A DNA stretch of 64,000 nt from Flavobacterium selenitireducens (GTDB lineage Bacteria; Bacteroidota; Bacteroidia; Flavobacteriales; Flavobacteriaceae), in contig NZ_JAAVIY010000002.1 of the NCBI RefSeq assembly GCF_014748335.1, positions 288,840 to 352,839 on the forward strand, read 5' to 3'. This document shows positions 46,977 to 55,581 of the stretch, one piece after another (the stretch's first letter is position 1; every line of letters begins with the position of its first letter). The notes beneath the pieces are model-generated. The model saw nothing but the letters and a program-made list of their open reading frames with translations. It searched no databases and was not told where the DNA came from. Both the position numbers and the translations under genes were made by a program.

Positions 46977-47945
46977 ATGCACACCATTGACCAATACCGC
47001 GATTTTTTCGTCGCCTATCTCAAAAAGCAAACATTGCGAAAGGATCCGATCGGGCTTTACGGGCCGGTCGATTACATCATCGGGTTGGGAGGGAAGCGCA
47101 TGCGTCCGATACTGACGCTCATGGGAGCTGAAGTTTTCGATACCGATTTTGAAGAAGCCTTGCCGGCGGCACTCGCCATCGAAATGTTCCACAATTTTTC
47201 GCTCGTCCACGACGATATTATGGACGACGCCCCGTTGCGCAGAGGAAATGAGACCGTTCACGAAAAGTGGAACCTCAATACCGCCATTCTTTCCGGAGAT
47301 GCGATGTTGATCCTGGCCTACCAATATTTTGAACAATACGAGCCTGAGATTTTCCGCGACCTTGCAAAGTTGTTCAGCAAGACGGCTCTCGAGGTCTGTG
47401 AAGGCCAGCAATGGGATGTCGATTTTGAAACCCGCAACGATGTCACGATTCCCGACTATCTCAAGATGATCGAGAACAAAACCGCCGTTCTCGTGGGCGC
47501 GGCTTTGCAAATGGGCGCCATTATCGCGCGCACGTCCGAAGCGAATAAGAAACTGATTTACGAATTTGGCTGTAATCTCGGCATCGCTTTCCAGTTGCAG
47601 GATGATTACCTCGATGCCTTTGGCGACCCGGTTACCTTCGGAAAACAGGTGGGAGGCGACATTATCGAGAATAAAAAGACATATCTCTACCTCAAAGCCA
47701 TGTCTTCGGCCACCGAAAGCCAAAAGCTGCAGGCATTGTATGCGACCAGTCCCGAAGACAGTTCGGAGAAAATAGCATCGGCGAAAGCGATTTTTGACCA
47801 AACCGGCGCGTCGGACGAGACTCAAAATGCGATTCGCGACTATACGTTCAGGGCATTTGAAACCCTTGAAAAAATGGATATTTCCGACGATAAAAAGGCG
47901 ATATTGCGCACGTTCGGCGAGAATTTAATGAATCGCGAAGTATGA
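46977..47945 (+). CDS. Polyprenyl (trans-isoprenyl) diphosphate synthase
   Basis: Chain elongation of isoprenoid diphosphates, here probably for menaquinone side chains. 322 residues with both aspartate-rich motifs: LVHDDIMDDAPLRRG (first) and FQLQDDYLDAFGD (second), and GGKRMRPILTLMGAE upstream. Product length cannot be read reliably; the residues before the first motif (EMFHNFSLVHDD) put it in the medium-chain group at best. The ATG at 46977 is chosen over a TTG two codons upstream. Divergent from the tetR operon; overlaps the next gene by four bases. Confidence 0.92.
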   Translation: MHTIDQYRDFFVAYLKKQTLRKDPIGLYGPVDYIIGLGGKRMRPILTLMGAEVFDTDFEEALPAALAIEMFHNFSLVHDDIMDDAPLRRGNETVHEKWNLNTAILSGDAMLILAYQYFEQYEPEIFRDLAKLFSKTALEVCEGQQWDVDFETRNDVTIPDYLKMIENKTAVLVGAALQMGAIIARTSEANKKLIYEFGCNLGIAFQLQDDYLDAFGDPVTFGKQVGGDIIENKKTYLYLKAMSSATESQKLQALYATSPEDSSEKIASAKAIFDQTGASDETQNAIRDYTFRAFETLEKMDISDDKKAILRTFGENLMNREV

Positions 47946-48298
47946 GTTTCGTCCCCCCGATTTCAACCGATGCCCTGCTTTCGGAAGCCGAAAGAGAGGA
48001 ATTGTACCTCAAGCTCGTCGAGCAACTCAACAAAGACTTCAACCTTGCGAATGATCCTGTCGATTTCCCGCGAAGTACTTCTCCCAACGAACTCAAGATT
48101 CAACTTCACGAAAAGATATACCGTCTGATCCAGTACAAATTTGCGGAATATCTCAACTTGCTCTACATTATCGACGTTCCCGAAAATGAAGTAAAAAGCC
48201 TCGACGGATCGGACATCGTGGAACTTTCGCAACAAGTATCTTTTTTGATCCTTAAACGCGAATGGCAAAAAGTCTGGTTCCGGCACAAATTCTCCTAA
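47942..48298 (+). CDS. Conserved hypothetical protein (118 aa)
   Basis: Soluble, mostly helical, acidic-amphipathic protein starting MSFVPPISTDALLSEAEREE and ending WQKVWFRHKFS. No signal peptide or known motif. Its ATG overlaps the prenyl synthase stop (ATGA), so the two are translated together and a link to isoprenoid metabolism is possible. I do not recognise the family. Confidence 0.65.
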   Translation: MSFVPPISTDALLSEAEREELYLKLVEQLNKDFNLANDPVDFPRSTSPNELKIQLHEKIYRLIQYKFAEYLNLLYIIDVPENEVKSLDGSDIVELSQQVSFLILKREWQKVWFRHKFS

Positions 48299-48299
48299 C

Positions 48300-48728
48300 T
48301 CATTTCGCTGCCAGAATCGTCTCATCGCATTCTTCCTGGCCGGTCTGGGACTCGCATAACCATTTGCCGTCGACCTGGCGGGGCGCGCCTTCGAGACAGG
48401 AACAAACGATGCATTCCGCAGTTTTTACCGAATAGAAGTAATTCTCGCGTCGCGTCAGTATCGTTGCGGCTTTCGTATCATTCTCGTACGATTCCGCGTA
48501 CAGATAATAATAGGTCGAATCTGTTACGGCGTCGCGGTCTTTCCTGATTTTGAATGTAGATAATCGCGATCGGATACCGTTTTTTTCGAGTTTGGCATTC
48601 CAACTTTCGGCTAGTTCAGTTTTGTTGAGAATTTCAAAATGGCCGGCGTATACGATACCGGTTTTATGCATTTTCGATGACTGGCATCCGAAGATAAGCA
48701 GTGCTAATGGCAGATAACAGCATTTCAT
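48300..48728 (-). CDS. Hypothetical lipoprotein (142 aa)
   Basis: Type II signal peptide with lipobox IFGC (MKCCYLPLALLIFGCQSSK). The C-terminal part carries a cysteine cluster (ECIVCSCLEGAPRQ, then WLCESQTGQEECDE) that may be disulfide-bonded. Convergent with the preceding gene, with a single base between stop codons. Function unknown. Confidence 0.6.
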   Translation of the reverse strand: MKCCYLPLALLIFGCQSSKMHKTGIVYAGHFEILNKTELAESWNAKLEKNGIRSRLSTFKIRKDRDAVTDSTYYYLYAESYENDTKAATILTRRENYFYSVKTAECIVCSCLEGAPRQVDGKWLCESQTGQEECDETILAAK

Positions 48729-48800
48729 GGCGTATAGATTGAACCGTAAAATTACGAGGTGAAGCTCAACGCGAATTACAGTTTTTCTGCCGAAATTGTT

Positions 48801-48837
48801 AAAAGAAAACGCCCATCTTGCCTAATTAAGATGGGCG
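48801..48837 (-). terminator. Terminator of the SDR gene
   Basis: Perfect 10-bp minus-strand stem CGCCCATCTT/AAGATGGGCG, loop of 8, then TTTTCTTTT. Confidence 0.9.
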
Positions 48838-48860
48838 CGTCATTTCGAATACTTCCAAAA

Positions 48861-49652
48861 TCAGGAGTTTCCGTATAGATTGGATTCGCAACCGTCTATC
48901 GCGATCGTCTGGCCATTCACATAGCTGCAGTCGTCGCTGAGGAGGTAGGCGACGAGTTTCCCGACTTCTTCCGGTTGCCCTAAACGGCGTGTCGGATTGC
49001 GTTGCGCATACTCTTTTTCTGCGGCGGCAGGATCCGAAGGGTTGACCTGCTTGAACGCCTCGGCGACCATAGGTGTCAGGATGGCGCCGGGAGCAATTGC
49101 ATTCGTAAAAATATTGTCCTTTCCGTATTCGATCGCAGCATTTTTAGTCATGCCCGAAACGGCGTGTTTGCTTGCTACATAAGGTGTTTGGTTGATTACG
49201 CCGCGGATTCCGCCAACGGATGCGACATTGACGATCCTGCCGCCACCGTTTTTTTGCATGACCGGGATCACGTAACGCAATCCGAAATAAACGCCCGTCA
49301 GGTTGATATCGACGACTTTCCTGAACACCTCCACATCGTATTCAGTAAGTGGCGCCTGTTTGCCTTCGATTCCGGCGTTGTTGTAAAAGCCGTGTATTGC
49401 GCCAAATTCGTTAACGGTCCTATCGACATAATTTTTGACGGCCTCTTCGTTTGAAGCATCGGCGACGACCGTCAGGATTTTAATGTTCGGAACTGCATTT
49501 TGAATGTCCGATTTTGCCTTCTCAAGTGCCTCTTTGTTATAATCGACGAGCGATAAATTTGCGCCTTTTTCAGCAAGTACTTTCGCGGTTGCCAACCCAA
49601 GACCCATCGCGGCCCCGGTAATAATCACTGTTTTTCCATTAAATGAACTCAT
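48861..49652 (-). CDS. Short-chain dehydrogenase/reductase (classical SDR)
   Basis: 263 residues of the classical type: cofactor motif TGAAMGLG (residues 12-19), NNAG, catalytic Ser in NVASVGG and YVASK with the Tyr and Lys. Asp after beta-2 (LVDYN) indicates preference for NAD(H). The C-terminus SYVNGQTIAIDGCESNLYGNS is usual. Substrate unknown (an alcohol or ketone). Single-gene unit closed by a strong terminator. Confidence 0.9.
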   Translation of the reverse strand: MSSFNGKTVIITGAAMGLGLATAKVLAEKGANLSLVDYNKEALEKAKSDIQNAVPNIKILTVVADASNEEAVKNYVDRTVNEFGAIHGFYNNAGIEGKQAPLTEYDVEVFRKVVDINLTGVYFGLRYVIPVMQKNGGGRIVNVASVGGIRGVINQTPYVASKHAVSGMTKNAAIEYGKDNIFTNAIAPGAILTPMVAEAFKQVNPSDPAAAEKEYAQRNPTRRLGQPEEVGKLVAYLLSDDCSYVNGQTIAIDGCESNLYGNS

Positions 49653-49888
49653 GGTATAAATATTTAGTTCCGTAAAGTTCGGGATCGGAAAACCGGTTTG
49701 TGTTAAGGAAAGAGCAATTAACTTAAATTAATGATTCAAATTGAAGCAATGAGTAATGAGTCGATTGCGGCTGGGTTTTCTAGCCGGAAAAATGTCTGCG
49801 GAAGCAAGTTTCAAAACTACCGAAATCCACAACGATCCGCGACAGAAAAACGCTGCGATTCGTCAGACCGATCCGTGACCGATCCTGC

Positions 49889-50461
49889 TCAGAAATAGAC
49901 CCTGACAAAAGGCATCCAGGAATCTGCATAAACGGTTTTGTCGGCATCGAAGAGCAAATTATATCGAATTCCGACCGTGACGTTTTGCGTCCGATATCCG
50001 GCCCCGACGAACAAACCCGTATTCCAGAAATCATCGTGTATGGTCCCATCCTCAAAATGCTCGATTCGGGAATTGACGCGCAGTTGCTCGAGTTCGAATG
50101 ACAATTGCAATTGCTCGATGGGCATCACCAATGCGATGAGGCTTCCGCCATAAATCCAGGAACGGTACTCATCTATGCTTGAACTATAATCGCAAAACCG
50201 CACGTAGTTGCCCGTAATCCCAACTCCGGCCGCGAAATATCGGTTGAAATTGTAGATCGCGCTCGGTGCGACGGCGATGTCCGTATAGCCGTTTCCGATG
50301 CCCAACCCGAGCCCGCCGCCTACCTGGACGCGTCTCCAGAAATCGGACGGCATTTTGGCATTTGCTGAATAGGTCGAGTCCTGCGCCATTACATCGATTG
50401 AGGCAAAAACGCAAAAAGTGGCGACAACGAGCCTAAACCGAACGGGAACAAGGAATTTCAT
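49889..50461 (-). CDS. Outer-membrane beta-barrel-like protein
   Basis: 190 residues from MKFLVPVRFRLVVATFCVFA (signal peptide ending FASIDVMAQ). The mature protein alternates hydrophobic and polar residues with many glycines (VQVGGGLGLGIGNGYTDIAV) and ends in an aromatic residue (MPFVRVYF), the pattern of a small eight-strand outer-membrane barrel. Proteins at this spot next to sucA are sometimes annotated as alpha-ketoglutarate decarboxylase, which the sequence does not support. An in-frame ATG at 50476 is the alternative start. Confidence 0.6.
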   Translation of the reverse strand: MKFLVPVRFRLVVATFCVFASIDVMAQDSTYSANAKMPSDFWRRVQVGGGLGLGIGNGYTDIAVAPSAIYNFNRYFAAGVGITGNYVRFCDYSSSIDEYRSWIYGGSLIALVMPIEQLQLSFELEQLRVNSRIEHFEDGTIHDDFWNTGLFVGAGYRTQNVTVGIRYNLLFDADKTVYADSWMPFVRVYF

Positions 50462-50530
50462 GGGATTGCGATGCATTTTTTAATATCTATAAAAGTATCT
50501 AAAAAAGCATACAGATTTGGCCAATTATCG

Positions 50531-50538
50531 TACTTTTG
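50531..50538 (+). promoter_or_regulatory. -7 element of sucA
   Basis: TACTTTTG, exact TAnnTTTG match 39 bases before the ATG at 50577. It rules out the earlier in-frame TTG at 50517 as start. Confidence 0.55.
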
Positions 50539-50576
50539 CGGAACTATTTTCAAAACGTAGTCACATTCCAAACATT

Positions 50577-53351
50577 ATGGATAGGTTTTCATTCCTGAAC
50601 GCAGCGCACACCGAATTCTTCGCCGAACTTTACGACCAATATCTCGAAAATCCCGATAGCATCGAGCCAAGCTGGAGAAGCTTTTTCCAGGGTTACGACT
50701 TTGGGACGAGCGCTTATGGCGGTGTCAGTCCGGTACAGGAAATGGCCTCGGCGGCTGCCTCGAACCAGGATTTTTCCCAGATTTCAGAAAAACTTCAAAA
50801 GGAATTCAACGTCCTTAAACTCATAGATGCCTACCGCACGCGTGGCCATTTGTTCACCAAGACGAATCCGGTGCGCGAGCGTCGCGTTTTTTCGCCATCG
50901 CTTGACCTCTCGAATTTTGGTCTGTCGGATGCCGATCTTCAAACGACCTTCGATGCGGCAAAAGTCATGTATCTCGAGCCGACGACGCTCGAGGATATAC
51001 TCAAGCACCTGAACCGGATTTATTGCCAGTCGATAGGCGTCGAATACATGTACATCCGCGATCCGGAAGTGCGCACCTGGATACAGGAACGCATTGGCGT
51101 GAACGACAACCGTCCGAAATTTTCGACGGAGCAGAAAAAACAAATTTTGTCCAAGTTGAACGAGGCAGTTTCTTTCGAGAATTTCCTCCATACGAAATAC
51201 GTCGGCCAAAAGCGTTTCTCGCTCGAGGGTGGCGAATCGCTTATCCCTGGAGTGGACGCCCTTATTGAGGCTGCGGCCGAAAAAGGTGTCGAGCAGTTCG
51301 TCATGGGAATGGCGCACCGCGGTCGCCTGAACGTTCTGGCCAACATCTTCAACAAACCGACACAAGATATTTTCTCGGAATTTGACGGGAAAGATTACGA
51401 CGACGATGCATTGTTCGACGGGGACGTGAAATACCACCTCGGTTTGACTGCCGATCGTCGGACGCAAACCGGGAAATCGATCAATGTCAACCTCGCGCCA
51501 AATCCGTCCCACCTTGAAACGGTAGGAGCCGTCATCGAAGGGATCACGCGCGCCAAACAGGATCGCTATTTCCCGAACGATGCTTCGAAAGTACTTCCGA
51601 TTGCCGTCCATGGTGACGCCGCGATCGCAGGTCAGGGCATCGTTTACGAAATTGTCCAGATGGCGAAGCTTGACGGATACAAGACTGCGGGTACGATCCA
51701 TATCGTAATCAACAACCAGGTCGGTTTTACGACGAATTATCTCGATGCGCGTTCGTCGACCTATTGTACCGACATTGCAAAAGTGACGCTTGCACCCGTG
51801 CTCCATGTCAACGCAGACGATACGGAAGCCGTAGTTCATGCGATGTTGTTTGCCCTCGATTACAGGATGAAATTCGGAAGCGACGTCTTCATCGACCTTC
51901 TCGGATACCGAAAATACGGCCACAACGAAGGGGACGAGCCTCGTTTCACCCAGCCGAAGTTGTACAAACTTCTCGCAAAACACAAGAACCCGCGCGACAT
52001 TTACGCAGAACAGTTGAAAGCCGATGGTATCATCGACGACAGTTTTGTAAAGGGCCTCGAAGAAAAATACAAAGCGATGCTTGAGGAAAACCTTGAGGCT
52101 TCGCGTAAGAAAGACCTGACGATCATCACGCCTTTCATGCAAAACGAATGGCAAGGTTTCCACCAGGCAGACCAAGCCGAGATGCTTGAGCACGTCGATA
52201 CGAAATTTGACAAGGAAAAACTGACGGAAATCGCCAAACAGATTACCGAATTGCCGTCCGACAAGAAATTCATCAGCAAGATCACGAAGCTCATCAACGA
52301 CCGCAAAACGATGTGGGAAAGCGACAAACTCGATTGGGCGATGGGCGAATTGCTGGCATACGGAACGCTTATTTCCGAAGGTTACGACGTGCGGATTTCA
52401 GGACAGGACGTCGAGAGAGGAACCTTTTCTCACCGCCACGCTGTCGTGAAGGTCGAAGATTCCGAAGAAGAAGTGATCCTGTTGCAAAACCTCAAGGAAG
52501 GCAAGGGCAAGTTCAACGTGTTCAACTCGCTTTTGAGCGAATATGGCGTCGTCGGATTCGACTATGGATACGCATTGGCAAGCCCGAAAACACTGACGAT
52601 CTGGGAAGCGCAGTTCGGGGACTTCTCGAATGGGGCGCAAATCATGATCGACCAGTACATTTCGGCCGCCGAGGATAAATGGAATAACCAGAACGGGCTC
52701 GTGATGTTGTTGCCTCACGGCTACGAAGGGCAAGGCGCCGAGCACTCGTCTGCGAGGATGGAGCGCTACCTTCAGCAATGCGCGAACGAAAATATGTATG
52801 TTGCCGATGTCACGACTCCGGCGAACTTTTACCACTTGCTGAGACGTCAGATGAAAACGACGTTCCGCAAACCGCTTATCGTATTTACGCCTAAGAGTTT
52901 GCTGCGCCATCCACTTGTGATCTCGACTCAGGACGAATTGGCTAACGGCCACTTCCACGAAACATTCGACGATATTACCGTTAACAAGAAAGAGGTGAAA
53001 TCACTTGTATTTTGTACGGGTAAATTCTATTACGATTTGCTGGCCGAGCGCGAAAACCTCGGACGCAAAGACGTCGCTTTGGTCAGGATCGAGCAGCTGT
53101 TCCCGCTTCCGATCGAGCAACTTAAAGAAATTATCGCCTCTTATCCGAACGCCGACGATTACGTGTGGGCACAGGAAGAGCCGAGAAACATGGGCGCGTA
53201 CAGCCACATGCTCATGAACTTCGACCTGGTCAAGTTGCGTGTAGCTTCATTGAAAGCCTACAGTGCGCCGGCCGCCGGAAGTTACGCACGTTCGAAGAAA
53301 CGTCACGCCGCGGCTATTGCGATGGTTTTCGACAAAAATTTGTTTAATTAA
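50577..53351 (+). CDS. sucA: 2-oxoglutarate dehydrogenase E1 component
   Basis: Thiamine-diphosphate enzyme that decarboxylates 2-oxoglutarate and transfers succinyl to the lipoyl group of SucB (TCA cycle). 924 residues: an N-terminal SucA-specific segment (FLNAAHTEFFAELYDQYLEN), RTRGHLFTKTNP, the active-site VMGMAHRGRLNVLANI, ThDP-binding HGDAAIAGQGIVYE and INNQVGFTT, and the C-terminal transketolase-like half (PHGYEGQGAEHSSARMERYL). Full length. sucB follows after 86 bases that hold an inverted heptad repeat. Confidence 0.96.
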   Translation: MDRFSFLNAAHTEFFAELYDQYLENPDSIEPSWRSFFQGYDFGTSAYGGVSPVQEMASAAASNQDFSQISEKLQKEFNVLKLIDAYRTRGHLFTKTNPVRERRVFSPSLDLSNFGLSDADLQTTFDAAKVMYLEPTTLEDILKHLNRIYCQSIGVEYMYIRDPEVRTWIQERIGVNDNRPKFSTEQKKQILSKLNEAVSFENFLHTKYVGQKRFSLEGGESLIPGVDALIEAAAEKGVEQFVMGMAHRGRLNVLANIFNKPTQDIFSEFDGKDYDDDALFDGDVKYHLGLTADRRTQTGKSINVNLAPNPSHLETVGAVIEGITRAKQDRYFPNDASKVLPIAVHGDAAIAGQGIVYEIVQMAKLDGYKTAGTIHIVINNQVGFTTNYLDARSSTYCTDIAKVTLAPVLHVNADDTEAVVHAMLFALDYRMKFGSDVFIDLLGYRKYGHNEGDEPRFTQPKLYKLLAKHKNPRDIYAEQLKADGIIDDSFVKGLEEKYKAMLEENLEASRKKDLTIITPFMQNEWQGFHQADQAEMLEHVDTKFDKEKLTEIAKQITELPSDKKFISKITKLINDRKTMWESDKLDWAMGELLAYGTLISEGYDVRISGQDVERGTFSHRHAVVKVEDSEEEVILLQNLKEGKGKFNVFNSLLSEYGVVGFDYGYALASPKTLTIWEAQFGDFSNGAQIMIDQYISAAEDKWNNQNGLVMLLPHGYEGQGAEHSSARMERYLQQCANENMYVADVTTPANFYHLLRRQMKTTFRKPLIVFTPKSLLRHPLVISTQDELANGHFHETFDDITVNKKEVKSLVFCTGKFYYDLLAERENLGRKDVALVRIEQLFPLPIEQLKEIIASYPNADDYVWAQEEPRNMGAYSHMLMNFDLVKLRVASLKAYSAPAAGSYARSKKRHAAAIAMVFDKNLFN

Positions 53352-53353
53352 AA

Positions 53354-53415
53354 GTTAGAGGTTAAAGATTTGAAGTTTAAGGTTCATGCGTAACTTTAAA
53401 CCTTGAACTTTAAAC
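53354..53415. repeat. Inverted heptad repeat between sucA and sucB
   Basis: GTT at 53354, 53361, 53375 and 53382 (ATT at 53368), then AAC at 53392, 53399, 53406 and 53413: 7-base period in both arms, opposite orientation, separated by 8 bases. The arms can pair imperfectly as a hairpin in the sucA-sucB transcript. Confidence 0.88.
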
Positions 53416-53437
53416 AAAAACATTAAATTCTATATCG

Positions 53438-54691
53438 ATGATTTTAGAAATGAAAGTTCCTTCGCCGGGCGAATCGATTACCGAAGTGGAAATCGCAACC
53501 TGGTTAGTGAAAGACGGCGATTACGTCGAGAAAGACCAGGCAATAGCCGAAGTTGATTCGGACAAGGCGACGCTTGAATTGCCTGCCGAAGCTGCCGGAA
53601 TCATTACACTTAAAGCCGAAGAAGGCGACGCTGTCAAAGTCGGGCAGGTCGTTTGCCTGATCGACACGGACGCGGCAAAGCCAGACGGCGGATCGGCTCC
53701 AGCCGAAGACAAAAAAGAAGAGTCCAAGCCCGAAGCTCCAAAGGCAGAGGAGCCTAAAAAAGAAGAACCTAAAAAAGAAGAACCAAAAGCTGCCCCGGTC
53801 GCGACTTCTTATGCCTCAGGTTCGGCTTCACCGGCTGCGAAGAAAATTCTCGATGAAAAAAATATCGATGCCGCTGCCGTTTCCGGAACCGGAAAAGACG
53901 GCCGCATCACCAAAGACGACGCGGTAAACGCGACTCCGTCAATGGGAACGCCAACCGGAGGAAACCGTTCTTCCCAACGCGCCAAACTGTCGATGTTGAG
54001 ACGCAAAGTTGCCGAGCGATTGGTTGCGGCCAAGAACGAAACCGCAATGCTCACGACGTTCAACGAAGTCAATATGACGCCAATAAACAATGTGAGAAAC
54101 GAGTTTAAAGATGCGTTCAAAGCCAAACACGGCGGCGTTTCTTTGGGTTATATGTCGTTTTTCACAAAGGCCGTAACGAGAGCGTTGCAATTGTTCCCTG
54201 ACGTAAATTCGATGATCGACGGCGACCAAAAAATCACATACGATTTTGCCGATATTTCGATCGCGGTTTCAGGCCCGAAAGGCTTGATGGTTCCGGTGGT
54301 CAGAAATGCCGAAGCGCTTTCGTTCCGCGGTATCGAATCTGAGATCAAACGTTTGGCCCTGCGCGCACGCGACGGACAGATCACGGTTGACGACATGACA
54401 GGAGGAACGTTCACGATCACGAACGGCGGTGTTTTCGGTTCTATGCTTTCGACACCTATCATCAACCCGCCTCAGTCAGGAATCCTCGGGATGCACAACA
54501 TCATCGACCGCCCGATTGCCGTAAACGGACAGGTTGAAATTCACCCAATGATGTACGTGGCGCTGTCTTACGATCACCGCATCATCGACGGACGCGAATC
54601 GGTCGGATTCCTGGTGGCCGTCAAAGAAGGATTGGAAAATCCGGTAGAGCTTTTGATGAACGGAGACGCTAAAAAAGCGCTTGAATTGTAG
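53438..54691 (+). CDS. sucB: Dihydrolipoyl succinyltransferase (2-oxoglutarate dehydrogenase E2)
   Basis: Transfers succinyl from the lipoyl arm to CoA. 417 residues: lipoyl domain (1-77) with the modified lysine in DSDKATLE; an Ala/Pro/Lys/Glu-rich linker (about 85-122) with three [16 protein letters not shown] repeats; peripheral-subunit-binding domain (about 130-165, [14 protein letters not shown]); and a catalytic core (about 185-417) with [11 protein letters not shown]. SucA lies directly upstream; no lpd gene for E3 is in the window. Confidence 0.96.
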   Translation: MILEMKVPSPGESITEVEIATWLVKDGDYVEKDQAIAEVDSDKATLELPAEAAGIITLKAEEGDAVKVGQVVCLIDTDAAKPDGGSAPAEDKKEESKPEAPKAEEPKKEEPKKEEPKAAPVATSYASGSASPAAKKILDEKNIDAAAVSGTGKDGRITKDDAVNATPSMGTPTGGNRSSQRAKLSMLRRKVAERLVAAKNETAMLTTFNEVNMTPINNVRNEFKDAFKAKHGGVSLGYMSFFTKAVTRALQLFPDVNSMIDGDQKITYDFADISIAVSGPKGLMVPVVRNAEALSFRGIESEIKRLALRARDGQITVDDMTGGTFTITNGGVFGSMLSTPIINPPQSGILGMHNIIDRPIAVNGQVEIHPMMYVALSYDHRIIDGRESVGFLVAVKEGLENPVELLMNGDAKKALEL

Positions 54692-54714
54692 ATTTCTATT
54701 TAGTTCATATTTGA

Positions 54715-54744
54715 AAAACCCGCTTCGATTGGAGCGGGTTTTTT
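54715..54744 (+). terminator. Terminator of sucAB
   Basis: Stem AACCCGCT/AGCGGGTT with an 8-base loop and a T run, 25 bases after the stop codon. Confidence 0.92.
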
Positions 54745-54768
54745 GTTTGTATCAATGCGGCAAATCTG

Positions 54769-55078
54769 CTATTTGAGCAGTAACTTTTCAACGGACACTT
54801 CATTTTCGTCTCTTTCCAATTTCGCAAGATACATCCCTTGCTTGGGTCCGGAAAGGTCTATTGCGGTGTCTGCAGTTATGTCTTGGGAGTTGAAAACCAA
54901 TTTCCCCCGTAAGGTCATAAATCGCGAGCGAGCGATAGGAACCGTCATTCAGCGAGTGTTGACCGCCATTCATGTCGGTGACGTCGAAACCTGGGGCGAT
55001 TGCCCCGTTTGGCAACTGACCTTGTGCAGTACACGAAAGGACAAATACGCCTAGCCAAATCACAATGTTCTTCTTCAT
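54769..55078 (-). pseudogene. Truncated T9SS-exported protein, frameshifted at a G run
   Basis: Minus-strand gene starting MKKNIVIWLGVFVLSCTAQG, then LPNGAIAPGFDVTDMNGGQH, which resembles the start of exported redoxin-like proteins. It passes almost at once to a type A sorting tail: NDGSYRSLAIYDLTG, then, after a +1 shift at the five-base C run 54904-54908 (G run on the coding strand), KLVFNSQDITADTAIDLSG and MYLAKLERDENEVSVEKLLL-K stop at 54769. The middle, where a thioredoxin-like core would be, is missing. With four G instead of five the tail would be in frame. Likely a dead cargo gene; a phase-variable run or a sequencing error are alternatives for the shift, but not for the missing core. 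Confidence 0.75.
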
Positions 55079-55309
55079 AGTTTTTTGATTTATCAATAAA
55101 CAGTTTAAAATAGATTACCCTAGTTTTATCGGACAAATAAGCATCATGTGATTCCTCGGTTCAATTGAAGAACGATCGGAAGATCCGGTAGGGCTTTAAA
55201 TCGCATTGTTCTATTTAGTTCCTACGGGTATGAAAAGCCGAATTGTACGAAAATCCATAATAAAATATAAAGACGGGCCGTTATCTTTTAATTAATCAAA
55301 AAACGAAAC

Positions 55310-55510
55310 ATGAAAAAAGCTATTTTCAACATTCTTACCGCTTCAGCAATTTTGGCAACAATCGGCTTCCTCATGGACGGAGACGCCAAGGAACCAAGCA
55401 TGTTCCTGCGTTTCGCCGAATTTTTCGGAATGGTCGGTCTTCTCTTCGGATTGATCGCAACGGTTTATTTCCCATCGCGATTCGTCTATGCGAACATCCG
55501 CAAGCGATAG
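55310..55510 (+). CDS. Small membrane protein (66 aa)
   Basis: Two hydrophobic segments (about residues 4-21 and 35-56) separated by a charged loop (MDGDAKEPSMF), ending in basic residues (YANIRKR), which places the C-terminus inside. A near-consensus -7 box (TATCTTTT) lies near 55282. No family recognised. Followed by a strong terminator, so it is its own transcription unit. Confidence 0.6.
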   Translation: MKKAIFNILTASAILATIGFLMDGDAKEPSMFLRFAEFFGMVGLLFGLIATVYFPSRFVYANIRKR

Positions 55511-55530
55511 TAAGCCAACGTCAAAAAAAA

Positions 55531-55567
55531 AACAGCTTTAGGATTTCTCTTAAAGCTGTTTTTTTTT
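55531..55567. terminator. Bidirectional terminator
   Basis: AACAGCTTTA/TAAAGCTGTT stem with a ten-base loop, A run before and T run after, between convergent genes. Confidence 0.92.
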
Positions 55568-55581
55568 ATCGGGAAATGCGG

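Noticed and set aside
50784..52193. 469-codon open frame antisense to sucA
   Set aside because: It mirrors the conserved E1 protein, has no recognisable domain, and such long antisense frames are expected from the codon bias of this fairly G+C-rich genome.
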